Of a stretch of 64,000 nt of DNA, positions 40,574 to 48,729 are shown one piece after another. The notes under the pieces are model-generated. The model ran no database searches and had not been told where the DNA came from. It saw nothing but the letters and a program-made list of their open reading frames with translations. The position numbers were made by a program, and so were the translations under genes. Numbering within the stretch: the first letter of the stretch is position 1; each line of letters begins with the position of its first letter. This DNA is from Stenotrophomonas sp. 364 (GTDB taxonomy: Bacteria > Pseudomonadota > Gammaproteobacteria > Xanthomonadales > Xanthomonadaceae). Location: assembly GCF_009832905.1 (NCBI RefSeq), contig NZ_CP047135.1, positions 164,001 to 228,000 on the forward strand, given 5' to 3'.

Positions 40574-40980
40574 GTGCTCGGGATTTTCCGCTCGGTGGGG
40601 TCGCATCCCGATCGACTGCCGATACTCTCTCAACGTTCTGTTGTGGCATCAAACTAAACAACGCGGTTATTTTTCTTTGACGCGTTACATCGATTTTTCT
40701 GCTGCTACGTGCGGCATCACGGCCACTCCACTTCGCACGGATGTCCAACGAACCTACGCCATGCATATCGTGCTCGGAATGCACTGCCCGGTAGGGTCGC
40801 ATCCCGATCGAATGCCGATGCGCTGTCAACGTTCTGTTGTGGCATGAAAAAACCAACGCCGCGCTTTTTCTCTAACGCGTTACATCGCTTTTCTTTGTCG
40901 CATGTCACACCATCACGGCCACTGCATTTCCCCCTTTGCAACCTTCGCACTGATCTCCAACGAACCCACGCCTTGCAGGG
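40574..40980. repeat. tandem duplication of about 200 bp including the 3' end of the MBL gene
   Basis: Unit A (40574-40769) and unit B (40770-40980) align over their length. Both begin GTGCTCGG, both contain GGGTCGCATCCCGATCGA, TCAACGTTCTGTTGTGGCAT and CGCGTTACATCG, and both end in the complement of a GVGSLEISAK-type coding sequence. Unit B is the real 3' end of the MBL-fold gene plus its downstream sequence; unit A is a diverged copy whose minus strand reads GVGSLDIRAK and then lacks the gene's end. The rest of the 655-base gap (40258-40912) is non-coding. Confidence 0.8.
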
Positions 40981-41836
40981 TCGGGTAGCGCTTTTTCATC
41001 GCGGCGATCAAGGCGTCCGCATTCTTGCTGCGCGCGGTTTCTTCATCAAAGGCGCGGATGTAATCGGCGGTGAAGGTGAGGGCGGTGGCGTCCAGTGCGG
41101 CACCGCGGGCGTAGTGGCCGGGGATGACGCGGGTGGGCTTGAGGGCCGCGAGGGTGGTGAGGGTGGTCAGCCAGTCGGTGTGCGATTGGGGGCTTTGGGT
41201 GTCGGCCATCCAGACGTGTTCGCCGGCGACGATGGGGATGCCGCCGACGAGGGTGCGCAGGCTGGGGATCCAGACGACGGTGCGGTCCGGGGTGGGGCCA
41301 TCGAGGCCGAGGATGCGCAGCGGTTGGCCTTCGAGGGTGAGGGTGTCGCCGTCGAGGACCTGGGGGATGACGATGCGGCTGGGTTTATCGGCGCCCATCT
41401 GTGGGCCCCAGTATGCGAGTTTGCCGGCCTGGGTGGCGGTGATGTGGGCGACGGTGGGGGCGGTGGCGACGATGCGGGCGTGGGGGAAGGCGTCCTGCAG
41501 GGTGGCCAGGCCGAAGTAATAATCGGGGTCGCCGTGGCTGACGTAAATGGTGGTCAGCTGCTTGCCGGAGGCGCGGATGCGCTGCACCAGCTGGGCGGCA
41601 TCGGACGCGGCGAACTGGGCGTCGATCAGTATCGCGTCGCGGCGGCCGGTAACCAGGGTGGAGGCGACAGAGAACAGTGCTTTGTCGCCGGGGTGGTAGG
41701 GCTGCACCTGCAGCGCGTGTGCTTCGGCGGTGGCCGCGGTGGCCGCGGCGGCGTGGCTGATGGCCGGTGCGGTCACGGCGAGCGCGGTACCCAGCGTCAA
41801 CGCCAGGGCCAGGGTGGTGCGGGAGACGTTCGGCAT
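40913..41836 (-). CDS. exported MBL-fold metallo-hydrolase (Vmh-like)
   Basis: The product has 307 residues with a signal peptide (MPNVSRTTLALALTLGTALA, cleavage near SHAAA). The metallo-beta-lactamase fold is seen in DAILIDAQFAASDAAQLV, VSHGDPDYYFGL, GLDGPTPDRTVVWI and RVIPGHYARG. The metal motif is HGDPDYY rather than HxHxDH, as in the Vmh-like subgroup, so metal binding may differ from classical enzymes. Activity is unknown. An upstream in-frame start lies within the 27-bp repeats and is rejected because it would mask the signal peptide. Its 3' end is duplicated downstream. Confidence 0.85.
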   Translation of the reverse strand: MPNVSRTTLALALTLGTALAVTAPAISHAAAATAATAEAHALQVQPYHPGDKALFSVASTLVTGRRDAILIDAQFAASDAAQLVQRIRASGKQLTTIYVSHGDPDYYFGLATLQDAFPHARIVATAPTVAHITATQAGKLAYWGPQMGADKPSRIVIPQVLDGDTLTLEGQPLRILGLDGPTPDRTVVWIPSLRTLVGGIPIVAGEHVWMADTQSPQSHTDWLTTLTTLAALKPTRVIPGHYARGAALDATALTFTADYIRAFDEETARSKNADALIAAMKKRYPTLQGVGSLEISAKVAKGEMQWP

Positions 41837-41857
41837 ATCAAGAATTCCTGTGCAGAG

Positions 41858-41936
41858 CGGCCCCGGCATCACACCGGGGCCGAACGACCCCGGCATGACA
41901 CCGGGACCAGACGGCCCCGGCAGGACACCGGAGCCG
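41858..41936. repeat. 27-bp tandem repeat, three copies, each a small hairpin
   Basis: CCCCGGCA(T/G) recurs at 41861, 41888 and 41915, each followed by ACACCGG, so each 27-bp unit folds as a hairpin (CCCCGG...CCGGGG-like). The array lies 22-100 bases upstream of the MBL gene start, within its leader or promoter, and abuts a GTAG element. Confidence 0.8.
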
Positions 41937-41961
41937 GTAGAGCCGACCGTTGGTCGGCTGC
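41937..41961 (+). repeat. single SMAG element
   Basis: A forward GTAGAGCCGACCGTTGG... element without a reverse partner. It lies between the 27-bp repeats and the stop codon of the NmrA-like gene. Confidence 0.9.
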
Positions 41962-41979
41962 TTCACATCGGCGGCCGGG

Positions 41980-42618
41980 TCAGTACGAAACCGTGGCAAT
42001 CTGCCGCACGTACTGCGGCGCTTCAATCTCGCTGACGAATGCGTCCGCGTAGTCGGGGTAGCTGATCCGGCTGTGGCCGTCATCGCCCACCAGGAAATTC
42101 TTCGCCTGGGTGCGGAAGCCACCGCGCTGCGGGCCGGGGCCGATCTCGGCGGCGGGGGAATAGAAGGTCCAGTCCAGGTCGTCGACGGCCTGCAGCTGCT
42201 TCAGCGTCTCGCGCGCGGCCAGGGCAACCGGCTTGTAGGCATCCGGGAAGCCCTCGGTATCCACCAGCTGCACGCCGGGGGCAACTTCCAGGCTGCCGGC
42301 GCCGCCGACCATGATGAAGCGCGGCACGCCGGCCTGGCGCGCGGCCTTGACCAGCGCGGCGCTGGTGGTGATCACGGTGCTGGGCGCATCGCCCGGACGC
42401 GGGCCGAAGGCGCTGGCCAGCACGTCGTGGCCGGCGATCACGGCGGCCAGGGCGTCGGTGTCGTCCAGCGCGGCGACGGCAAGCTGGGCGCCGTCCAGTT
42501 CGGCCGGCAGGTCGGTTTCGCGGCGCACGATGGCGGTGACCTGATGGCCGCGGGCGAGGGCCTGGCGGGCGATTTCACGACCGATGTTGCCGGTGGCACC
42601 AACGAGGGCGATTTTCAT
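41980..42618 (-). CDS. NAD(P)-binding NmrA/YwnB-like oxidoreductase
   Basis: The product has 212 residues. The dinucleotide-binding motif is MKIALVGATGNIGREIA, followed by VTAIVRRE, DVLASAFGPRPGD and RFIMVGGAGSLEV, all typical of the atypical SDR subgroup YwnB/NmrA. The usual catalytic tyrosine-lysine pair is not evident, so it may be a sensor or a quinone-type reductase. It is divergent from a LysR regulator (97-base gap), which probably controls it. Confidence 0.85.
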   Translation of the reverse strand: MKIALVGATGNIGREIARQALARGHQVTAIVRRETDLPAELDGAQLAVAALDDTDALAAVIAGHDVLASAFGPRPGDAPSTVITTSAALVKAARQAGVPRFIMVGGAGSLEVAPGVQLVDTEGFPDAYKPVALAARETLKQLQAVDDLDWTFYSPAAEIGPGPQRGGFRTQAKNFLVGDDGHSRISYPDYADAFVSEIEAPQYVRQIATVSY

Positions 42619-42715
42619 GGGGGCAGATCCGTTGAGGAAGGAACGCCAGCGTATGCGTCTGGAATCGAACGAAAAACCGCGTATAACGGGCTAATTTGTT
42701 GCGTGGATCGATCAG

Positions 42716-43618
42716 ATGGACCGGATGACGGCGATGAACGTGTTCGTGGAGGTGGTCGAGCGCGGCAGCCTGACCGCGGCGGCCGAGGCGCTGGAGATGT
42801 CGCGGGCGATGGTGACCCGCTACCTGGCCGAGGTGGAGCGCTGGCTGGGCGCGCGGTTGCTGCACCGGACCACGCGCCGGATCAGCCTGACCGGCCCGGG
42901 CGAGGCGGCGCTGCTGCGGTTCAGGCAGATCCTGGCCATCGGCGATGAACTGCACGGCGAACTGGCCACCGACAACCCCGAACCGCACGGGCTGATCCGG
43001 GTCACGGCGAGCGTGTCGTTCGGGCAGATCCACCTGGCCGCCGCAGTGGCCGACTTCGTGAAGCGGTATCCGCTGACGCGGGTGGAACTGCTGCTGGTGG
43101 ACCGCGTGGTCAACCTGGTCGAAGAACGCGTGGATATCGCGGTGCGCATCTCGCGTGCGATCGACCCGGCGCTGATCGCGCGGCGGTTGGCCCCTTGCCG
43201 CTCGGTGTTGTGCGCGGCGCCGTCGTACCTGGCCGAACGCGGCGCGCCGACCACGGCCGACGCACTGGCCGCGCACAACTGCCTGACCCACCACTACGTG
43301 GGCAGGAGCGTGTGGCACCTGCAGCGCGATGGCCGCGCGATTGCGGTGGCGGTGGGCGGCAACATCAGCGCCAATGAAGCATCGTTGTTGCTGGAGGCGG
43401 TACGCGCCGGCGCGGGCATCGCGATGCTGCCGACCTACCAGATCGCGCCGCTGCTGCGCAGTGGCGCGTTGATTGAGGTGCTGCCCGATTACCAGGTGGA
43501 AGAGCTGGGCATCCACGCGGTGTATGCGTCACGCCGGCAGCTGCCGACGATCATGCGCAGCTTCCTGGATTTCCTGGTGGATCGTTTTGCCAGCCCGGAG
43601 TTCCTGGCGCAGCTGTAA
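42716..43618 (+). CDS. LysR-family transcriptional regulator
   Basis: The product has 300 residues. The helix-turn-helix occupies about 5-60 (MNVFVEVVERGSLTAAAEAL, MSRAMVTRYLAEVERWLG), then LLHRTTRRISLTGPGEAALL and a substrate-binding domain. The repressor-like partner is the divergent NmrA-like gene at 41980. An ATG three codons downstream (MTAMNVF) is equally possible. The effector is not readable. Confidence 0.9.
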   Translation: MDRMTAMNVFVEVVERGSLTAAAEALEMSRAMVTRYLAEVERWLGARLLHRTTRRISLTGPGEAALLRFRQILAIGDELHGELATDNPEPHGLIRVTASVSFGQIHLAAAVADFVKRYPLTRVELLLVDRVVNLVEERVDIAVRISRAIDPALIARRLAPCRSVLCAAPSYLAERGAPTTADALAAHNCLTHHYVGRSVWHLQRDGRAIAVAVGGNISANEASLLLEAVRAGAGIAMLPTYQIAPLLRSGALIEVLPDYQVEELGIHAVYASRRQLPTIMRSFLDFLVDRFASPEFLAQL

Positions 43619-43657
43619 ACACGGCCCAGGGATACCGCGTCCAGCTACCCGATGCCG

Positions 43658-43765
43658 GTAGAGCCGACCGTTGGTCGGCTGCTCTTGAACCAGCAACCGC
43701 GCATCAGCACGCCGTGCACCCGCAACCGCAGCGGGCGCGTGCAGCCGACCAACGGTCGGCTCTAC
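43658..43765. repeat. SMAG dimer
   Basis: Forward GTAGAGCCGACCGTTGG... (43658-43682) and reverse element (43741-43765, ending GGCTCTAC) face each other across 58 bases between the LysR gene and gph. Confidence 0.93.
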
Positions 43766-43825
43766 CGGGGCGTGCATCGGCATCACACACGCACCTCCGT
43801 ACAATGGCGCTTCCCTGCTGTGGAA

Positions 43826-44488
43826 GTGAGCATTGCCTTGTCGTATCCGTATCCGTTGGTGGTGTTCGATCTGGATGGCACGCTGGTGGACAGCGCGGCC
43901 GATATTGCCGAGGCGTTGAACCGCACGCTGCAGGACTGGCAGTTGCCCCGGGTACCGGAGGCCACGGTACTGACCTGGATCGGCGATGGCGTGCGGCGGC
44001 TTGTCGAACAGGCGTTTGGCGCGGCCGGCAGTGATATCGATCTGGACACGGTCATGCCCGGTTTCATGCGGCACTACGAGGCCTGCCTGTTGCGCAGTCC
44101 GCGCCTGTTCGATGGTGTGACCGAAACGTTGGCTGCCTTGCGCGAACGCGCGGTGACGCTCGCGATCTGCACGAACAAGCCGTCCGCGCTGGTGGCGCCG
44201 TTGCTGCAGCACTTCGGGCTGCAGGATCAGTTTGCGCTGGTGCTGGGCGGCGATTCGCTGCCGGAACGCAAGCCCAGTGGTGCGCCGTTGCGGCATATCG
44301 CCGCGCACTTCGAGGTGGCCGTCGAGGCCGCCTTGATGGTGGGCGATTCGATTACGGATTACCGGGCCGCGGTGGACGCGGGCATGCCGGTGGCGCTGGT
44401 GCGCTATGGCTATCCACGTGGGCTGGATCTGGACAACGTCGAGGCGGTGGCCGTGGTGGATGATCTGCGGGAATTGCTGGTGCTGTAA
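43826..44488 (+). CDS. gph: phosphoglycolate phosphatase
   Basis: The product has about 220 residues. HAD motif I is LVVFDLDGTLVDSAADIAEA (catalytic D15 and D17 from this start), motif II TNKPS, and motif IV MVGDSITDYRAAVDAG. The DSAADI and TNKPSALVAPLL blocks match Gph, which removes 2-phosphoglycolate formed in DNA repair. No ATG fits: GTG at 43826 or 43820 or TTG at 43838 are the candidates. The SMAG dimer upstream ends 61 bases before the start. Confidence 0.88.
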   Translation: MSIALSYPYPLVVFDLDGTLVDSAADIAEALNRTLQDWQLPRVPEATVLTWIGDGVRRLVEQAFGAAGSDIDLDTVMPGFMRHYEACLLRSPRLFDGVTETLAALRERAVTLAICTNKPSALVAPLLQHFGLQDQFALVLGGDSLPERKPSGAPLRHIAAHFEVAVEAALMVGDSITDYRAAVDAGMPVALVRYGYPRGLDLDNVEAVAVVDDLRELLVL

Positions 44489-44507
44489 CCGGCGGCGGTT
44501 GACACGT

Positions 44508-44567
44508 GTGCCGACCAACGGTCGGCACCTGCCAGGTTCAATGATTGTGCCGACCAGCGGTCGGCAC
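44508..44567. repeat. two direct 21-bp GTGCCGACC-type elements
   Basis: GTGCCGACCAACGGTCGGCAC (split: GTGCCGACCA and its complement) occurs at 44508-44528 and, with one change, at 44547-44567, in direct orientation. These resemble SMAG elements in which GTAGA is replaced by GTG, and each is a self-complementary hairpin. Confidence 0.8.
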
Positions 44568-44579
44568 CTACCGAGGGTG

Positions 44580-44602
44580 GGACGGCGGCAGTGCCGCCGT
44601 CC
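44580..44602. terminator. 11-bp hairpin, probable terminator
   Basis: GGACGGCGGCA at 44580-44590 pairs exactly with 44592-44602 around a single G. It lies eight bases after the btuB stop codon (minus strand) and behind gph (plus strand). No T-run is present. Confidence 0.5.
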
Positions 44603-44609
44603 AGATCGC

Positions 44610-46451
44610 TTATTTCGGCTGGTAACGCACGCTCAGGCGGTACTCGCGGCCGGGCTGGTTGTACCAGGCCACCGTTTCGTAGTCGCGGTCGAACACGTTG
44701 CTGACCCGGCCGAGCACCGACCAGTCGCGGCTCAGCGCGTATTCCAGGCGCAGGTCGAGCGTGCCGTAACCGGCCAGACGCACGGTGTTGGCGGCGTTGT
44801 CGTAGCGCTTGCCGGCGCCGTTGGCGGTCAGGCCGGCGCGGAAGCCACCGAAGCTGCGGTCGATATCCAGGCGGGCGGTGTTCTGCGCGCGGCGCGCCAG
44901 CCAGTTGTCGAACTGCGCGCTGCCTTCGGTGCGGTTGCGCGGATCGGTGTGGCTGAGCTGGGCGTTCACATCGAAGCCGGCCAGCGTGATCGCACCGGTC
45001 AACTCGGCACCGCGGATGCGCGCCTTCTCCACCTGCGACATCATGAAGGTGGTGGCATCGTAGGTGATCAGGTCATCGATGCGGGTTTCATACACGTCCA
45101 GGCCCCAGCGCCAGCCGTCGCCCTGCTGGGCGATACCGACGTTGGTGCTCTTCGACTTTTCCGGGTCCAGGCCCGGCACGCCGCTCCACGGGTCGTACAG
45201 ATCGCTGAAGGTGGGTGCCTTGAACGCGGTGCCGTAGCTGGCGTTGAGGCGGAACCCGCGGCCCAGCTCCAGGCCCCAGCCGAGGCTGCCGGTGGTGTGG
45301 TTGCCGAACTGCTCGTTGTCGTCGTTGCGCACGCTGGCCTGCAGGTGGTGCGCGCCGAAGCGGCCCTGGTACTGCACGAACACGCCGGTATTGTCGCGGC
45401 TGTCGACCCGGTAGCCGGCACTGCTGCCGTCCAGGTTGTCCTGGCTCCAGTCCACGCCGGCGCTGAGCAGCTGGCCCTCGGCGATGCCCACGTCGGCCTG
45501 CACCGAGGCACTGTCGCGATGGGTCTGCGCGGCACCCAGCCAGGTGCTGCCGTTGTAGTTGTCCGATTCGTTGTCGGCACGCCCGACGTTGGCGGTCAGG
45601 GTGAAGCGCTCGCTCGGGGTGTAATGCACCTTGCCGCCCAGCACCTGCTGCAGGGTTTCCGAATAGTTGTAGTAACCGTCGTAGTGGTTTTCGCCTTCGG
45701 CACGCAGCGCGGTCCCTTCCACGCTCAGCGCATCGGTCAGCGCGTAGCCACCGCGCAGGCTCATGGACAGGTTGCGGTAGCCGTCTCGGTCGGGCTCGTC
45801 GGCGCCGCAGCCGGCGAAGGTGGCCGCATCGCCCCGGCAGGAATTGATGCCGTCGGTGTGCTGGTAGGCGATGTCGGTGCCGAACCAGCCACGCGCGCCA
45901 CTGCCGCCGAAGCCGCCGCTGGCCTCGCGCAGGCCGTTGCTGCCGCCGCCCACCTGGAAGTGCGGGGCGAAGGTGCCGGCGTTGCGGCGGGTGAAGATCT
46001 GGATCACGCCACCGATCGCATCGGCGCCGTACAGGCTGGACTGCGGGCCGCGCACGATTTCAATGCGCTCGATCTGCGCCAGCGGCAGGTCCTGGATCAT
46101 GGCCAGGCCAAGGTCGCCGGTGTTGATGCGCACGCCGTCCACCAGTACCAGGGTGTGGGCCGAGTTGGTGCCGCGCAGGAACAGCGAACTCTGCTTGCCC
46201 AGGCCGCCGCTGTTGTTGAGGTTGATGCCGGCGCGACCGCGCAGCAGGTCCTGCAGCGACGGGGCCTGGCTGCGCTCGATCTCGGCGCGGTCGATCACCT
46301 GCGCCGGCGAGATGCTGTCCTGCAGGGCGATCGGGGTGCGGGTGGCGGTGACCAGTACCTGGTCCAGCGCGGTCGCCTCGTCCTGGGCCGACGCCAGCAG
46401 AGGCAGGGCCGACAACACGGCCAGGGAAAGGACTTGGATCTGCAGCTTCAT
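44610..46451 (-). CDS. btuB: TonB-dependent vitamin B12 receptor
   Basis: The product has 613 residues. A signal peptide (MKLQIQVLSLAVLSALPLLA, cut at ASA) is followed by a TonB box (DQVLVTATRTP), the plug domain (VIDRAEIERSQAPSLQDLLR, LVDGVRI, IEIVRGPQSSLYGADAIGGV) and the 22-strand barrel ending in REYRLSVRYQPK. The plug matches BtuB closely. It moves cobalamin across the outer membrane using TonB energy. A cobalamin riboswitch lies directly upstream, and the facing gene is a cobC-like phosphatase. GGAG six bases before the ATG fixes the start. Confidence 0.95.
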   Translation of the reverse strand: MKLQIQVLSLAVLSALPLLASAQDEATALDQVLVTATRTPIALQDSISPAQVIDRAEIERSQAPSLQDLLRGRAGINLNNSGGLGKQSSLFLRGTNSAHTLVLVDGVRINTGDLGLAMIQDLPLAQIERIEIVRGPQSSLYGADAIGGVIQIFTRRNAGTFAPHFQVGGGSNGLREASGGFGGSGARGWFGTDIAYQHTDGINSCRGDAATFAGCGADEPDRDGYRNLSMSLRGGYALTDALSVEGTALRAEGENHYDGYYNYSETLQQVLGGKVHYTPSERFTLTANVGRADNESDNYNGSTWLGAAQTHRDSASVQADVGIAEGQLLSAGVDWSQDNLDGSSAGYRVDSRDNTGVFVQYQGRFGAHHLQASVRNDDNEQFGNHTTGSLGWGLELGRGFRLNASYGTAFKAPTFSDLYDPWSGVPGLDPEKSKSTNVGIAQQGDGWRWGLDVYETRIDDLITYDATTFMMSQVEKARIRGAELTGAITLAGFDVNAQLSHTDPRNRTEGSAQFDNWLARRAQNTARLDIDRSFGGFRAGLTANGAGKRYDNAANTVRLAGYGTLDLRLEYALSRDWSVLGRVSNVFDRDYETVAWYNQPGREYRLSVRYQPK

Positions 46452-46587
46452 CGATGACTCCATGCACCGCGCACGCCCGCGCGGCAAGGGGTGGGGATGA
46501 TCGCGCTGCAGGGATGGATCGACGGTGGGCGAACGCGCACGGCGCCGCTTGCCGCCGCCATGCCCGCCGCATCGCAACCAGTCGTCT

Positions 46588-46760
46588 CCCAGGCCGGTCT
46601 CCGGGCTTGCGGGCCGATGGCCAGGGCCATCGCACCCGGCGCCTTCCCATGCGCAAGCACAGTGGCGTAATGCCGGGTGTTTCCACGCTTACCGTTGCGG
46701 GGGCAGCGCCGGAGTGGCAGGCAGGGGGCTGCTGCGTCACCGGCTTCCCGTTTCAACCTG
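46588..46760 (-). ncRNA. cobalamin (AdoCbl) riboswitch in the btuB leader
   Basis: On the minus strand the leader contains GGAAGCCGGTG, then GCTGCCCCCGCAACGGTA, then CGCCACTG, GGGAAGG and finally AAGCCCGGAGACCGGCC. These are the conserved boxes of the cobalamin riboswitch (GGAAGCCGGTG, CCCCCGCAAC and the B12 box AGACCGGCC), in the correct order and spacing. It should repress btuB when vitamin B12 is abundant. The boundaries are approximate. Confidence 0.92.
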
Positions 46761-46943
46761 CCGGCATGCGCCGCAGGTCACCTGGAAGTGCGCGCAGTGT
46801 AGAGCAAAGGCCCGCCTGCGGCAGCCGACGCACCGGGGCGGCGGGAGCGAGCGGTTAGAATGCCGCTCGTTTCACGATGTGATGCCCATGAACCCATCGA
46901 GGTTGCAGCACCGTTCCGCTCCGTCCACCGCGCAGGTTGCGGC

Positions 46944-47522
46944 GTGATCCTGGACCTGATCCGCCACGCCAGCACCGGCCGTGACGGCCACCTGGACGGG
47001 CGCAGTGATCCCGCGTTGGAAGACGGAAGCACCGAGGCCCTGTGCGCACGCTATGGGGGGCGGCAATGGCAACGGGTGGTGAGCTCCCCGCGCCAGCGTG
47101 CGCTGGCCACGGCCGATGCGCTGGCAGTGCCGCACGGGGTGGAGGTGGTGGCCGACGAGGAGTGGGCCGAACTCGACTTCGGCGATTGGGACGGCCAGGC
47201 ATTGCATGACCTGCCGATGCAGGAGCTGTCGGCGTTCCACCTGGACCCGCACGCCAACCCACCGCCGCACGGCGAAAGCTGGGGCCACTTCGAGCGCCGC
47301 ATCGCCCGTGGCCTGCACCGCTTGCTGGACGACCCCGATCCCCCGCCCACCCTGATCGTCAGCCATGGCGGGCCGTTGCGGATGGTGCTGTCGCAGGTGT
47401 GCGGCCTGCCGATGGCGATGTGCTGGGCACTGCGCATCGACCACGGCACCCGCCTGCAGCTGCGCGTGGAGCGCGAGGACGACCGCCTGTGGGGCGAACT
47501 GCTGGAACTGCAGCAGCCTTGA
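46944..47522 (+). CDS. cobC: histidine phosphatase, probable alpha-ribazole phosphatase
   Basis: The product has 192 residues from GTG (ILDLIRHASTGRDG). The RHG-type motif has R7-H8, the conserved VVSSPRQRALATADAL, WAELDFGDWDGQ with its proton donor, and the second histidine in LIVSHGGPLRMVL. This is the CobC/phosphoglycerate-mutase-like family. Alpha-ribazole phosphatase identity is inferred from proximity to btuB and its riboswitch; a general phosphatase cannot be excluded. An ATG at 46860 is in frame but lies upstream of the first strand. Confidence 0.8.
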   Translation: MILDLIRHASTGRDGHLDGRSDPALEDGSTEALCARYGGRQWQRVVSSPRQRALATADALAVPHGVEVVADEEWAELDFGDWDGQALHDLPMQELSAFHLDPHANPPPHGESWGHFERRIARGLHRLLDDPDPPPTLIVSHGGPLRMVLSQVCGLPMAMCWALRIDHGTRLQLRVEREDDRLWGELLELQQP

Positions 47523-47543
47523 TCGCGCGCGGCTCGCACCTGC

Positions 47544-47813
47544 GTAGAGCCGGGCTCTGCCCGGCTGGCGGCGGATGTGGTGGTGCACGCACGTAGAGCC
47601 GGGCTCTGCCCGGCTGGCGGCGGATGTGATGGTGCATGCACGTAGAGCCGGGCTCTGCCCGGCTGGCACTGGACGTGGGTTGCTGCGTTAGAGCAGCCGG
47701 GCAGAGCCCGGCTCTACAACAGCTGCTTGCGCGGTGAACAATGGGCGCATGGCGATGCGCTGATCAACGCGGCGCCTCTGTATCCGGAGGCGCGGCAGAG
47801 CCCGGCTCTACGC
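47544..47813. repeat. five GTAG elements, three in a 49-bp tandem array
   Basis: GTAG elements in forward orientation start at 47544, 47593 and 47642. The first two are followed by the same spacer (GGCGGCGGATGTG then TGGTGCA), giving an exact 49-bp period. Reverse elements lie at 47693-47716 and 47793-47813. The last one supplies the TAG stop codon of the minus-strand tfoX-like gene. The 285-base gap holds no gene. Confidence 0.88.
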
Positions 47814-48176
47814 GGTTTCGTCGTCCGGTTCGAACGGCGGTGCGTCGTCGGCTTCATCATCGCGACGTTCGGCGGTGCGGTCGTAGACCGGGCCGGATGC
47901 TGGCGGTGCCTTTTTCAGGGGCTTGTCGGCGATGATGGCCTCGTACTCGGCCACCAGTTCGGTGCGGCGTGCTTCGGGCAGTTCCTGCCAATGGCAGTCC
48001 TGCAGCGCGCCTTCGAGCGAGTAGAGCAGGTTGAGGCTGGGCTTGAACCCGGCGCGGCGTACCTTCACGAACGCGCCGACCGCGCCGATCGCGGTCAGCT
48101 CTTCGGGCGTGCGCAACCCGACCTGACGCAGCCAGGCCGCGCTCTTGGGACCGATGTTGCGCAGCTTGGTGCTCAT
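47808..48176 (-). CDS. TfoX C-terminal-domain protein
   Basis: The product has 122 residues. The block LRNIGPKSAAWLRQVGLRT, then LTAIGAVGAFVKVRRAG and PSLNLLYSLEGALQDCHW is the TfoX/Sxy C-terminal domain (helical, found alone in many bacteria). The N-terminal TfoX domain is absent; instead an acidic, disordered tail (about 90-122) follows. Full-length TfoX/Sxy controls competence; the role of single C-terminal domains is unknown. It overlaps the msrC-type gene by four bases (ATGA), and its stop codon lies in a GTAG repeat. Confidence 0.85.
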   Translation of the reverse strand: MSTKLRNIGPKSAAWLRQVGLRTPEELTAIGAVGAFVKVRRAGFKPSLNLLYSLEGALQDCHWQELPEARRTELVAEYEAIIADKPLKKAPPASGPVYDRTAERRDDEADDAPPFEPDDETA

Positions 48177-48655
48177 CCCAGGGCCTCGACGAACACCGCG
48201 GCGATCGCCTCCAGGCCGGCCTGGTCATCGGCGTCGAAACGCGCCAGCGAGGGGCTGTCCAGGTCGAACACGCCGATCAGGGTGTCGCCCTGGACCAGCG
48301 GCACCACCAGTTCCGAGCGCGACGCCGAATCGCAGGCGATGTGGCCGGGGAAGGCATCCACGTCTTCAATGCGCTGGGTCACGCGCTGGCTGGCCGCCGC
48401 GCCGCACACGCCCTTGTCCAGCGGGATGCGCACGCAGGCCGGCAGTCCCTGGAACGGGCCGACCACCAGCTCGGTACCGTCGAAGAAGTAGAAGCCGACC
48501 CAGTTCAGGTGCGGCAGGGCGTGGTAGACCAGGGCCGACAGGTTGGCCGCATTGGCAATGCGGTCGCGCTCGCCGTGTACCAGAGCGCGGGCCTGGGCCA
48601 GCAGCTGGCCGTACTGTTCCGGCTTGCTGCCGGTAAGCGTGGAAGTATCGAACAT
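48173..48655 (-). CDS. msrC: GAF-domain free methionine-(R)-sulfoxide reductase
   Basis: The product has 160 residues, one GAF domain. Three cysteines, C74 (LPACVRIP), C84 (GVCGAAAS) and C108 (GHIACDS), have the same spacing as the three active cysteines of E. coli fRMsr. NWVGFYFFDG and VVPLVQGDTLIGVFDLDSP bind the ligand. It reduces free methionine-R-sulfoxide in the cytoplasm. It is the upstream partner in a two-gene operon with the TfoX-like gene. Confidence 0.94.
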   Translation of the reverse strand: MFDTSTLTGSKPEQYGQLLAQARALVHGERDRIANAANLSALVYHALPHLNWVGFYFFDGTELVVGPFQGLPACVRIPLDKGVCGAAASQRVTQRIEDVDAFPGHIACDSASRSELVVPLVQGDTLIGVFDLDSPSLARFDADDQAGLEAIAAVFVEALG

Positions 48656-48729
48656 GCCCGGAGTCTAGCAAGCAGCAGGCCGCGCCGGGACCGCCGATAA
48701 TGCACCGCTCCTTCCCGATTCCCGCCGTG

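Noticed and set aside
40551..40950. Two minus-strand frames of 77 and 101 codons downstream of the MBL gene
   Set aside because: They translate the duplicated 3' end of the MBL gene and its non-coding flank, so they are remnants rather than genes.
41836..41896. In-frame start of the MBL gene 20 codons upstream
   Set aside because: It would translate the 27-bp hairpin repeats and place 20 residues before a good signal peptide.
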